A DNA stretch of 64,000 bases from Methylobacter sp. S3L5C (GTDB lineage: Bacteria; Pseudomonadota; Gammaproteobacteria; Methylococcales; Methylomonadaceae), in assembly GCF_022788635.1 (NCBI RefSeq), contig NZ_CP076024.1, positions 4,689,503 through 4,753,502 of the forward strand. Direction: 5' to 3'. Position 1 is the first letter of the stretch; each line of letters begins with the position of its first letter. The notes under the pieces are model-generated. The model made no database searches and was not told where the DNA came from. It saw only the letters and a program-made list of their open reading frames with translations. Both the position numbers and the translations under genes were made by a program. Of the stretch, positions 1 to 7,526 are shown in pieces.

Positions 1-830
1 GCATTTTAGCGACCCTTTGCTTGGCTTGGTTGTTGGCCCGGCGGGTGACTGCGCCGGTAGCTAGGCTGGCAGAGGCTGCACTAAGAATCGGCAAGGGCGA
101 ACAAGCACCCTTGTTGTCAGAACAAGGTGATGCCGAATTCGCCGATCTGGCGCACGTTTTTAACGAAACCTCGCGTCAGCTCCAAGCGCAACGGGAGAAT
201 CAGACCACCCTACTGGCAGGGGTGTCTCATGACCTGCGTAGCCCTCTGGCACGGATGAAAATGGCTCTTGGAATGCTCGCCGAGGAGTATTCTTCACCGC
301 TGCTGGTACGCATAGAACGCGACATTGCGGAAATGAATGAGTTGATTGGCGACCAACTGGCACTGGCGCGGGCTCTAGAAGCTGAAGCCGCAGAAAATAC
401 CGATATTGATGCGCTGCTGGTCGATTTGATCGAAGCTGCCGACACCCAAGCGCCCGGCCGATTGCAATTGCGCGTCGACGGCTGCCGATGTGAAGCTAAG
501 ATAGCTCCGATGGCCTTACGGAGATGCATCGGTAATTTACTGGATAATGCCTTACGGTATGGCGGCGAACGCGAGATTCAAGTGATACGGAGGCGAATTC
601 ATAACACGATTTTTATCGGCGTACGTGATCGAGGCCCTGGCATTCCACCTCAGCTGAGGGAGGCCGTATTTCGCCCCTTTTATAGAATGGAACCCTCGCG
701 TAATCGCACCACCGGTGGCAATGGCTTAGGTCTGGCCATTACCCGGCGACTCGTCGAAACTCATGGTTGGCAAGTGGCTCTCAAATCGCGTATAGGCGGT
801 GGTACCTGTATCTGGCTGCTGATTTTCTAG
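1..830 (+). CDS. Sensor histidine kinase, 5' end outside the window
   Basis: The reading frame is open from the left edge, so the sensor part lies outside the window. Visible order: the end of a hydrophobic transmembrane helix, a HAMP linker (first ~55 residues), a HisKA dimerisation domain with the phospho-acceptor motif SHDLRSPLARMK, and a HATPase_c domain with N-box NLLDNALRYG, G1 box DRGPGIP and G2 box GNGLGLAI. It is therefore an inner-membrane kinase that autophosphorylates on His and passes phosphate to a response regulator, which presumably lies upstream. The layout resembles CpxA/EnvZ/RstB kinases, but the stimulus cannot be told from this part. Class is certain; identity is not. Confidence 0.9.
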   Translation, partial: ILATLCLAWLLARRVTAPVARLAEAALRIGKGEQAPLLSEQGDAEFADLAHVFNETSRQLQAQRENQTTLLAGVSHDLRSPLARMKMALGMLAEEYSSPLLVRIERDIAEMNELIGDQLALARALEAEAAENTDIDALLVDLIEAADTQAPGRLQLRVDGCRCEAKIAPMALRRCIGNLLDNALRYGGEREIQVIRRRIHNTIFIGVRDRGPGIPPQLREAVFRPFYRMEPSRNRTTGGNGLGLAITRRLVETHGWQVALKSRIGGGTCIWLLIF

Positions 831-839
831 TTCCAGCGC

Positions 840-922
840 GTAGGATGGGTAGAGGTGATAGCCGAAACCCATCATAATTGCTTCCTTATGCGATGGGTTT
901 CGCGCTGCTCTACCGATCCTAC
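840..922. repeat. Palindromic intergenic repeat
   Basis: Two long arms face each other just after the kinase stop. Outer arms at 840-854 and 908-922 match at 14 of 15 positions (GTAGGATGGGTAGAG). Inner arms carry GAAACCCATC (864-873) and GATGGGTTTC (892-901). The sequence resembles the dispersed GTAGGATGGG...GAAACCCATC palindromes found between genes in many bacteria. It may also act as a transcription stop for the kinase, although no T-run follows. Nothing else was recognised between 923 and 1049. Confidence 0.75.
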
Positions 923-1049
923 TCTTGGCAATCTACGGGCTACAAAAAAGATTTATCGTTAGGTTCATGCCGGTTGGTTTACTAAAATTGACTGGCAGTT
1001 ATAGGTGAGGAACCAGACACCCAGATAGTGGAGTTCAATGACCGTTATG

Positions 1050-1294
1050 GGTCCAGACTGTGTGAAAACTACAATCCAGCTATAATTATATTTTCAATTG
1101 AAAGTATATCAATATGAGCGGATTTATAACGGGCGAAGCTCGCACTCATGCGACTTTGTTTCCAGAAAAACTCGATGATTACATCTCGGCAGACAATGCC
1201 ACCAGAGTAATCGATATATTCATTGATGGTATTGATCTGTCGGCTACGGGGTTTAAAACCCTAGCGGCTGCCACTGGTCCAGACTGTGTGAAAA
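1050..1294. repeat. 19-bp direct repeat bracketing an IS fragment
   Basis: GGTCCAGACTGTGTGAAAA occurs exactly at 1050-1068 and again at 1276-1294. The second copy lies inside the frame of the IS1182-like transposase fragment, just where that fragment stops resembling the family. The repeat may be the terminal end of another insertion sequence that landed in, or recombined with, the transposase gene. The exact duplication is seen directly; its role is inferred. Confidence 0.5.
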
Positions 1295-1341
1295 ATCCAA
1301 TTTATGCAAAATATGGCCTTCGTAAGACTGCCAAGTTCTAG
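1114..1341 (+). pseudogene. IS1182-family transposase, N-terminal fragment
   Basis: The first ~50 residues read like the start of an IS1182-family transposase (GEARTHATLFPEKLDDYI, then a RVIDIFIDGIDL segment). Homology ends near residue 52, at the 19-bp repeat, and the frame stops at 75 residues instead of the several hundred of a full transposase. The catalytic region is missing, so it cannot be active. A C-terminal fragment of the same family lies in the opposite orientation at 1464-1820, so rearrangement or two separate insertions must have occurred. Confidence 0.75.
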
Positions 1342-1463
1342 GGTTACGATTTATCGACTATTTTGTGTGTGGTTTTATCCAGTAAAAACATAAAAATGCA
1401 ACTCAGCGCTGATAAAGACATAAATCCTGTTGAAGAATTCCTTTCTGCGACTAAAGAAGGCTT

Positions 1464-1820
1464 TTATGCCCTCAAAGCCTCTATGAGAGCCGCAGTGCCC
1501 ATGATATTCATGACTCGTTTCAAATTATAGGCAAGCACATGCAAGCTCATTTCTGCACTGACCTGATCCAATGTTCACATTTGGAAGTGCGTGTAACCCA
1601 TCCAGAGCTTAAGCGTTCCAAAAGGATGCTCTACGGTTTTTCGCCTGACCTTCATCATTTCCGGTGCTTGATTAATGCGCTTTTCTAAAGCATCTAATAC
1701 CGCTTCATGTTCCCAGCGACTAATGCGCCGATTGACACCGCTGGTACATTGCGGTTTCATGGTGCACTTAACGCAGGAAGAAGACCAATAACGCCGCATG
1801 GTTTTACCTTTAAAATACTC
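1464..1820 (-). pseudogene. IS1182-family transposase, C-terminal fragment with in-frame stop
   Basis: Read on the minus strand this gives the usual C-terminal signatures of IS1182 transposases: a Cys cluster (CVKCTMKPQCTSG), RRISRWEHEAVL, the VEHPFGTLKLWMGYTHF motif, and then MSLHVLAYNLKRVMNI. A TGA at 1575-1577 interrupts the same frame between the last two motifs, consistent with a CGA-to-TGA nonsense change. The N-terminal half is absent and the fragment meets the PEP-CTERM remnant at about 1815-1820. It is a dead remnant. Confidence 0.8.
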
Positions 1821-2041
1821 TTAATGCATGGCAAACATTTACCTTGTCATTTACTGCTGATTCTGCCAGTACTTTAGTTTCACTATTGGGAGCTACAGCA
1901 GGCGGTGGTGGTTATATCGGTCTCGACAAAGTTGCAGTCATTTCCGCCGTACCCGTCCCAGCCGCAATTTGGATGTTCGGAACTAGCCTGATTGGCTTGT
2001 GCGCAACAATGCGCAAAAAGACACAAGCTTCAATTTATTAA
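1814..2041 (+). pseudogene. 3' end of a PEP-CTERM (VPxxPA-type) exported protein
   Basis: About 75 codons remain. The C-terminus has the tripartite sorting signal typical of PEP-CTERM proteins: a VPVPAA motif, a hydrophobic helix (IWMFGTSLIGLC) and a basic end (MRKK). Upstream are a short beta-rich stretch and a GGGGYIGLDKVAV segment, common just before such tails. The frame opens right after a stop at 1811-1813, at the border of the IS1182 fragment, so the signal peptide and main domain were lost to the insertion. Such proteins are processed by an exosortase, which is not in this window. A good terminator follows. Confidence 0.7.
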
Positions 2042-2062
2042 AATTATTGCATCAATATAACC

Positions 2063-2094
2063 AAAGCCACTTCTTACTGAGGTGGCTTTTTTTT
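2063..2094 (+). terminator. Rho-independent terminator
   Basis: Arms AAAGCCAC (2063-2070) and GTGGCTTT (2082-2089) enclose an 11-base loop and are followed by a run of T. It lies directly behind the PEP-CTERM remnant and fits as the original terminator of that gene. Confidence 0.8.
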
Positions 2095-2802
2095 ACTCGG
2101 TCGTTTATAAAGTATGCGTAATCAGTGGATATTTCGGTACGGAATATTTAGCGTCAGGTATTTGCAGAAAATCGAAAAATACGCCCTTGCTAGCGATTTT
2201 TCATGAGGTTTACTGAATATTAAAACACTAAAACTTTAGACAAAACGTTAGAGCAGCAAGCTTTAGTCTATAGTGTCAGTTGAATTGCTAAAATCGACAG
2301 TCCGCATTCTGTGAGTAAGCTGTCATCCAAATATCATGGGTGAATGACAACTGTGGGTCTAAGCTTGTCCTTGGACAGTTCATAGAAGCATGTGTTCGCT
2401 ATAACAATTAACACTTTCTTGAAGGAGGTTTGGGTTCGGGGCAGTTTTTTTAATAAATTTGCCTTTGCCCCCTTACTTTACTCTACCCTTTTTCAAGAGG
2501 GAGATAGATACTTATGGTCGGGTTAGACATAAGTCGTAACCCGACCATAGACTTTAGAAAAATCTGGTTTTTGATTTTTGATTTTTGATTTTTGTAATTT
2601 CCCGGGAAATGCAAAGGTGATACAAACACACGAGGCTTGCTGATTAAAAAATCATCAAAGTTAACGTTGGGCTTCAAATAACAAAGGCTAACGGCGTTCA
2701 TAACAGGTTTGAGATCATACCTCACGTTTTGCAACGTAAAGCTAAGAAAATCAGCTACAGTAAGGGTAAGCCCTCACCTTTTATTTACGGCAAGCTTAAA
2801 AC
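2095..2802. other. Gene-free stretch with a palindrome and a 7-bp tandem repeat
   Basis: No convincing gene is seen. It holds a perfect 12-bp inverted repeat, ATGGTCGGGTTA at 2514-2525 against 2537-2548 with an 11-base loop, and about four tandem ATTTTTG heptamers at 2567-2594. An 83-codon minus-strand frame across 2483-2734 runs through both repeats and has no recognisable domain, so it is not called. Confidence 0.5.
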
Positions 2803-3417
2803 TTACACTACCACCTTTAACACTGGCGCACTAAAGTCGGCGGTACCGTCCGGCGTTACAGCGGCTACCCTAAAATAATACTTGCCGCCTACAGTAAGCC
2901 CGGTAATCTCATGATAAGAGCGGGTTCCCGTTGCAACCAATACCCATTCACTGTCTTCCACCGGTAAACTCTCTTTTGCAGATTGCCAAATATAAGCACC
3001 CGCTCTATCCACGGCTTTGGCAATCAACTTTATACTGCCGGTATTGGCACCGTCTGCTGCCGATAACTGGGGTTTTTGACGTGATATGGGTTGCCTGGAT
3101 TCATGAAAGCCGCTACTTAAAATTTTAGTTTCATCGCCTTCAGCAACTTTTTCGACATAGGCAGCCAATTTATAAAAAACAGCATTCGCTACAACTTCGT
3201 TATCGTGCATGGCAGAAATAGCGCTGTGACTACCATCACGCGAAGCGACAAAAGCCGCTTCCAATGCATCTACTGCCGCTTTAGCCTCCGTTAAGGGCAC
3301 CTCGGGCGTTGGATAGGTTGGATTATCGGTTAATTTGGCAATAATATTACGATAAAAAGCGATTTTTTCTGCTATTGATAATTTGATAAAATCCAATAGT
3401 ACTTTAATTTTTTTCAT
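2803..3417 (-). CDS. Fibronectin type III domain protein
   Basis: 204 residues, function not known. The first ~100 residues are helical and charged with no clear signal peptide. The last ~90 form one fibronectin type III-like beta sandwich: a VDRAGAYIWQ strand, a WVLVATGT strand, and the typical end YYFRVAAVTPDGTADFSAPV. Such single-FnIII proteins are common as small adhesion or spacer proteins, but no partner is visible. The start ATG has a good ribosome site (AAGGAGCTC) about 5 bases upstream. It stands alone, flanked by repeat-rich DNA. Confidence 0.7.
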   Translation of the reverse strand: MKKIKVLLDFIKLSIAEKIAFYRNIIAKLTDNPTYPTPEVPLTEAKAAVDALEAAFVASRDGSHSAISAMHDNEVVANAVFYKLAAYVEKVAEGDETKILSSGFHESRQPISRQKPQLSAADGANTGSIKLIAKAVDRAGAYIWQSAKESLPVEDSEWVLVATGTRSYHEITGLTVGGKYYFRVAAVTPDGTADFSAPVLKVVV

Positions 3418-4137
3418 ACTGAGCTCCTTTAAATAGTTAATTAATTAATTAATAAAAACAATTAAAGTGTGGTTAAATTATTTCATAGCTTTATGCGAGG
3501 TGTAAAATAATTTTTTATTGAATCCAAAGGTATTTTTTTATAAACATGCCTTTTGTTTCACTGGAAATCCGACCTGCTTTGCCTGGAATGTTTACTGTTC
3601 CCGTTAAAACAAGAATTATCACTATGGAAATACTTATTATTTGAACTTGCTTAAGGCGTGTTTTTATTGGAATACGACCGACTGCAAGTTACATGCAACG
3701 TATTTTTCTTGGAGAACAGTCTGTTTCTATTGGAGTACAACATATTTCTATCGGGATGCGATCTGCTCCATTTGTAATAGGGTACGTTTCTGTTGGTATA
3801 CGACCTACCTGCTATGACATAAGGTTGATGACACGCGGAATCTTCTTTTTATCACGTCGCGTAGCATATATGCCCGATGGGGTGCTACTTTTATTCCAAT
3901 GAATCAAGCTGGCTATCCCTTTGATAAAAAACCTTTTTAACAATAACAACCATTTTTTATACATAACCCGTTCAACACAAGATGAGCAAAAATCATGCAT
4001 CACATTGCCATATTTATTACTGGATATCGCTTAAAAACACAGGGCATTTTATTTTTTTCTATTGTTGGTGACTTGTGTTAACAATCCACTATAATCACAT
4101 CAGCTAGTATTCATAAAGATCAGGCCAGGGCAATAAA
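3418..4137. other. 720-bp region upstream of hoxF with degenerate short repeats
   Basis: No gene is called. At 3434-3452 there is a TTAATTAATTAA-type run, probably upstream DNA of the FnIII gene. Between about 3545 and 3812 a ~20-24 bp motif, roughly TTTCTATTGGAATACGACC, recurs about six times with drift (near 3550, 3662, 3703, 3721, 3749 and 3789). Several copies share one reading frame and give IGIRPT-like peptides, but that frame is short and broken. The last ~130 bp are AT-rich and should hold the hox promoter. Confidence 0.5.
4090..4095 (+). promoter_or_regulatory. Possible -10 box for the hox operon
   Basis: A perfect TATAAT lies about 43 bases before the hoxF ATG. The best -35 candidate, TTGGTG or TTGTTG around 4062-4070, has unfavourable spacing (19 bases or more), so an activator or another start site is possible. 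No clear sigma-54 GG/GC pair was seen. Confidence 0.3.
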
Positions 4138-5952
4138 ATGAAAAAATTTATTCAGGATCTCGCAGAAACACATCGCTATCAGCCAACGCATCTATTACAT
4201 ATTCTACGGTCAGTTCAATCACAGTATCATTACATTCCGCAAGAGGTGATAGAACAGTTAGCCGAGTTGTTAACTATTTCCCGCACCCAGATTATCGGTG
4301 TTGTTGAATTCTACAGTTTTTTTCATCTGTCACCGCGCGGACAATACGAACTGTTAATCAGTGATTCCATTACTGATCATATGTTGGGCAAGCAAAACCT
4401 GATCAGTTATTTAGCGGAAAAACTAAAAGTCGCTGTTGGTGACGTTCGGCAAGATGGCGTTGTCAGTCTGGACAATACGTCTTGTACCGGCATGTGTGAT
4501 CAAGGCCCGGCAGGCCTGGTTAATGGCTATGCCCTAACGCGCCTTGATCGTCCCCGGCTTGACCTGATCACTGATTTAATTAATCAACAAAAACCACTCA
4601 ATGAATGGCCCGCCGAGTTATTTCTTGTCGAAGATAATATTTATCAGCCGGGATTACTGCTGACTAATCCCGTCCAACCGGGTGCTGCCCTAAGAGCCAT
4701 GTATAAACGTGGCGTACAAGAAACGTTAGCCGAAATCAGCTTTGCGGAGCTACGTGGCCGTGGCGGTGCCGGCTATAACACCGCCTGGAAATGGCATCTT
4801 TGTTATGAAGGCCCTGAAGAAGATTCCTTTTGCGATATCGCTACACATAGGCAGCAACAACGCTATGTGGTTTGTAATGCTGACGAAGGCGAACCGGGTA
4901 CTTTTAAAGACCGGGTGCTATTAAATTCTTATGCCCATGAAGTGTTTGAGGGCATGACCTTATGTGCCGCCATTATCGGCGCCCAACAAGGCTTTTTATA
5001 TTTACGCGGCGAATACCTACATCTTTACGAGAAGTTGCAAGCAGTATTGGATGAGCGTCGGCAGGCTGGTTTATTAGGCAGCAATATTCTTAAAGAAGGG
5101 CTTAATTTTGATATTGAAATTTGCCTCGGGGCAGGTGCTTATATTTGCGGTGAAGAATCGGCATTGATAGAGTCCCTGGAAGGCAAAATGGGTATTCCTC
5201 GTAACCGTCCCCCTTATCCGGTTACTCAAGGCTATTTAGGTAAACCTACCGTAGTTAACAACGTTGAAACCTTTATGGCAGCCGCCAGTATTGCTGTAAA
5301 CGGCGGTGACTGGTTTGCCATCGTCGGTACAGAAAAATCAAAAGGCACCAAGATTTTAAGTATTTGCGGGGACTGCTCTCAACCCGGAATTTATGAATAT
5401 CCTTTCGGTACGACTATCCAGACAGTTCTTAATGATTGTGGAGCCAGCGATGTGCTGGGTGTACAAATAGGTGGCCCATCAGGTACGTTTATTTCTAATC
5501 AGGAGTTTAACCGGCAACTGGCTTTTGAAGATCTAGCCACTGGCGGCTCGTTTATTGTTTTTAATGACAGTCGAAACATTCTTGAAATTGTTAATAATTT
5601 CACCCATTTCTTTGCCCATGAAAGTTGTGGTTTTTGTACACCCTGTCGGGTTGGTACCTCGTTATTAAAAAAGCAGCTGGATAAAATTATTGGCGGTCAT
5701 GGCTCAGCGGGTGATGTGGTCGCACTTGAGGAGCTCTGTCAGCTAGTCAAGACTCAAAGCCATTGCGGCCTGGGACAGACCGCAGCTAATCCGGTACTAT
5801 CCACCTTGCAGCGCTACCCCGAATTATATCAAAGCCGGTTGAAAAAAATTAGTTATGAACCGGGATTTGATTTGGATGGCGCGCTGGAAACAGCCAGACG
5901 ATTGGCCAAGCGTAACGATGCCGGTGCGCATTTAGCCCAAGCAGAGGAATAA
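4138..5952 (+). CDS. hoxF: NAD-reducing [NiFe] hydrogenase, diaphorase large subunit HoxF
   Basis: Cytoplasmic diaphorase subunit that binds FMN and NAD(H) and passes electrons between NADH and HoxU. 604 residues, close to the usual ~600. Residues ~1-150 are a NuoE/HoxE-like thioredoxin-fold domain fused to the NuoF-like part, so no separate hoxE is needed. In that domain the second Cys pair is present (C116, C120), but the first pair is replaced by S75 and D80, so a normal [2Fe-2S] site is unlikely. The NuoF part has the FMN/NAD motifs GRGGAGYNTAWKW, NADEGEPGTFKDR (~246) and GAGAYICGEESAL, and the [4Fe-4S] ligands C497, C500, C503 and C543. hoxU follows after 2 bp. Confidence 0.95.
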   Translation: MKKFIQDLAETHRYQPTHLLHILRSVQSQYHYIPQEVIEQLAELLTISRTQIIGVVEFYSFFHLSPRGQYELLISDSITDHMLGKQNLISYLAEKLKVAVGDVRQDGVVSLDNTSCTGMCDQGPAGLVNGYALTRLDRPRLDLITDLINQQKPLNEWPAELFLVEDNIYQPGLLLTNPVQPGAALRAMYKRGVQETLAEISFAELRGRGGAGYNTAWKWHLCYEGPEEDSFCDIATHRQQQRYVVCNADEGEPGTFKDRVLLNSYAHEVFEGMTLCAAIIGAQQGFLYLRGEYLHLYEKLQAVLDERRQAGLLGSNILKEGLNFDIEICLGAGAYICGEESALIESLEGKMGIPRNRPPYPVTQGYLGKPTVVNNVETFMAAASIAVNGGDWFAIVGTEKSKGTKILSICGDCSQPGIYEYPFGTTIQTVLNDCGASDVLGVQIGGPSGTFISNQEFNRQLAFEDLATGGSFIVFNDSRNILEIVNNFTHFFAHESCGFCTPCRVGTSLLKKQLDKIIGGHGSAGDVVALEELCQLVKTQSHCGLGQTAANPVLSTLQRYPELYQSRLKKISYEPGFDLDGALETARRLAKRNDAGAHLAQAEE

Positions 5953-5954
5953 TC

Positions 5955-6674
5955 ATGAGCAAATCAATCACTATTGATGGTAATACTATCCCTTTTGAAG
6001 AGGGACAGACCATCATGGAAGCTGCAACAGCAGCCGGTGTTTATATTCCGCACCTATGCCACCATCCCGAATTTACGCCTCATGGCAGTTGCAAACTGTG
6101 TACGGTAAAAGTAAACGGGCGCACTTGTTCGGCCTGTACTTTTCCGGCTATGGACGGTCAAGATGTACTTAATAATACCCAGGAATTAACCGATGACCGG
6201 CGGCTTATTACCCAAATGCTGTTTGTGGAAGGCAATCATTTTTGCCCCTCTTGCGAAAAAACCGGTAATTGCCAGTTACAGGCCGTTGCTTATCATTTAA
6301 ATATGCTCGACAACCATTTCCCGCTGTTTTATCCCAACCGGGAACTGGATGCTTCTCATGCGGAGGTCATGATTGATCATAATCGCTGCATTTTTTGTAC
6401 GCTTTGCGTTAGGGCCAGTCAGCAAAAAGATGGTAAAGATGTGTTTGCCATTAGTGGGCGCGGACTTAATAAACATTTAATTGTTAATGCCCAAAGCGGA
6501 CTATTAAAAGATACCGATATGGAAGCTACGGACCAAGCGGCACATATTTGTCCAACCGGCGCGATTTTGATTAAGCGAACCGCTTATCAAGTACCTATTG
6601 GTGAACGTATTTACGATCATCAACAAATTGATCAAGTCAGTTTAGCTTCGGAGAATTCTCAACATGACAAATAA
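5955..6674 (+). CDS. hoxU: NAD-reducing hydrogenase, diaphorase small subunit HoxU
   Basis: Ferredoxin-like electron wire between HoxF and the hydrogenase half HoxY, matching the N-terminus of NuoG. 239 residues, normal for HoxU. The N-terminal [2Fe-2S] domain has C35, C46 and C49 with a later Cys (C58 or C61). Next comes the His-ligated [4Fe-4S] motif HFCPSCEKTGNC (H95, C97, C100, C106). A third site has C145, C148, C151 and C199 (HNRCIFCTLC...CPTG). Its stop overlaps the hoxY start by 11 bp, so the two are translationally coupled. Confidence 0.95.
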   Translation: MSKSITIDGNTIPFEEGQTIMEAATAAGVYIPHLCHHPEFTPHGSCKLCTVKVNGRTCSACTFPAMDGQDVLNNTQELTDDRRLITQMLFVEGNHFCPSCEKTGNCQLQAVAYHLNMLDNHFPLFYPNRELDASHAEVMIDHNRCIFCTLCVRASQQKDGKDVFAISGRGLNKHLIVNAQSGLLKDTDMEATDQAAHICPTGAILIKRTAYQVPIGERIYDHQQIDQVSLASENSQHDK

Positions 6675-7203
6675 AATTAGAGTCGCAACCACGTCTTTGG
6701 CAGGTTGCTTTGGCTGTCACATGTCATTTCTTGATATTGATGAGCGCATGTTGCAGCTGGTAGAACACGTTGAATTTGACCGCTCACCTATTACCGATAT
6801 AGAACACTGCACAAACTGCGATATTGGTTTAATTGAAGGTGGCGTATGTAATTCTGAAAACGTTCATGTATTACGCGAGTTTCGAAAAAACTGCAAAATT
6901 CTGGTTGCGGTCGGCGCTTGCGCTATTAACGGCGGACTACCGGCAATGCGTAATTTCATACCTCTCGAAGAATGCCTGAATGAAGCTTATATTAATGGTA
7001 TAGGCGTTGAAAATGCACAAATCCCCAGCGATCCTGAACTGCCCCTATTACTGGATAAAGTTCGTCCGATTCATGAAGTAGTGAAAATAGATTATTTTTT
7101 GCCCGGTTGTCCGCCTTCAGCCGATGTATTCTGGAAATTTTTGACTGATTTGATTGACGGTCGCGAACCTTCGTTACCTTATGAGTTGGTACATTATGAT
7201 TGA
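6664..7203 (+). CDS. hoxY: NAD-reducing hydrogenase small subunit HoxY
   Basis: Hydrogenase small subunit carrying the [4Fe-4S] cluster nearest the active site. 179 residues, the short form typical of group 3d enzymes with no Tat signal and only the proximal cluster. Cluster ligands fit C15, C18 (LAGCFGCHM), C86 (VGACAINGG) and C149 (LPGCPPSAD). It pairs with HoxH, whose gene follows after an unusual ~320-bp gap holding a small Cys-rich gene. Confidence 0.95.
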   Translation: MTNKIRVATTSLAGCFGCHMSFLDIDERMLQLVEHVEFDRSPITDIEHCTNCDIGLIEGGVCNSENVHVLREFRKNCKILVAVGACAINGGLPAMRNFIPLEECLNEAYINGIGVENAQIPSDPELPLLLDKVRPIHEVVKIDYFLPGCPPSADVFWKFLTDLIDGREPSLPYELVHYD

Positions 7204-7204
7204 G

Positions 7205-7308
7205 TGAGTTCTGTAGAATGTGCCGACGAAGAAGGCGCGTCAGTCAGGAACGATGAGCTTTGTACCTCAGCGCATCCTGCGGTGCTAAACAGAATATGAC
7301 AGAACTCA
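7205..7308. repeat. 10-bp inverted repeat bracketing the hoxY-small gene spacer
   Basis: TGAGTTCTGT at 7205-7214 and its exact complement ACAGAACTCA at 7299-7308 enclose an ~85-bp spacer. The second arm overlaps the first codons of the small Cys-rich gene. Pairing could hide that gene's start in the mRNA, or the arms may mark an inserted segment. The repeat is seen directly; the role is inferred. Confidence 0.4.
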
Positions 7309-7517
7309 TTTTAAAATCAATCATTAAATGCCCTGAATGTAGCTTTGAAAAACAGGAGATCATGCCAACGGATGCTTGCTTGTATTTTTACCAATGCACC
7401 CATTGCCAGACATTATTAAAACCTAAACAAGATGATTGTTGTGTTTTTTGTTCTTATGGGACATTCGCTTGCCCTCCGATACAAGCTGGACAGTCTTGTT
7501 GTTCCAACCAACTTTAG
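7296..7517 (+). CDS. GDCCVxC-domain small Cys-rich protein
   Basis: 73 residues from the in-frame ATG at 7296; a TTG start at 7260 would add 12 poorly coding residues. It has eleven Cys: a zinc-ribbon-like CPEC (C12, C15), C28, CTHC (C34, C37), the family core DDCCVFCSYG (C48, C49, C52), C59, and a terminal CC. The core matches the family known as GDCCVxC domain (seleno)proteins, with Asp in place of the first Gly. All Cys codons here are ordinary TGT or TGC, so this is the cysteine form. Biochemical role unknown. Its place between hoxY and hoxH suggests a metal, redox or assembly task for the hydrogenase. Confidence 0.75.
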   Translation: MTELILKSIIKCPECSFEKQEIMPTDACLYFYQCTHCQTLLKPKQDDCCVFCSYGTFACPPIQAGQSCCSNQL

Positions 7518-7526
7518 AGAATTATC

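Noticed and set aside
2483-2734. 83-codon minus-strand frame
   Set aside because: It spans the 12-bp palindrome and the ATTTTTG tandem repeats and shows no domain; most likely a chance frame.
3812-4003. 63-codon minus-strand frame near the hox promoter
   Set aside because: No motif, no ribosome site, and it overlaps repeat-derived sequence.
7440-7460. Selenocysteine (TGA) in the GDCCVxC core
   Set aside because: The core Cys codons are TGT, so this is the cysteine form; no SECIS-like structure is needed.
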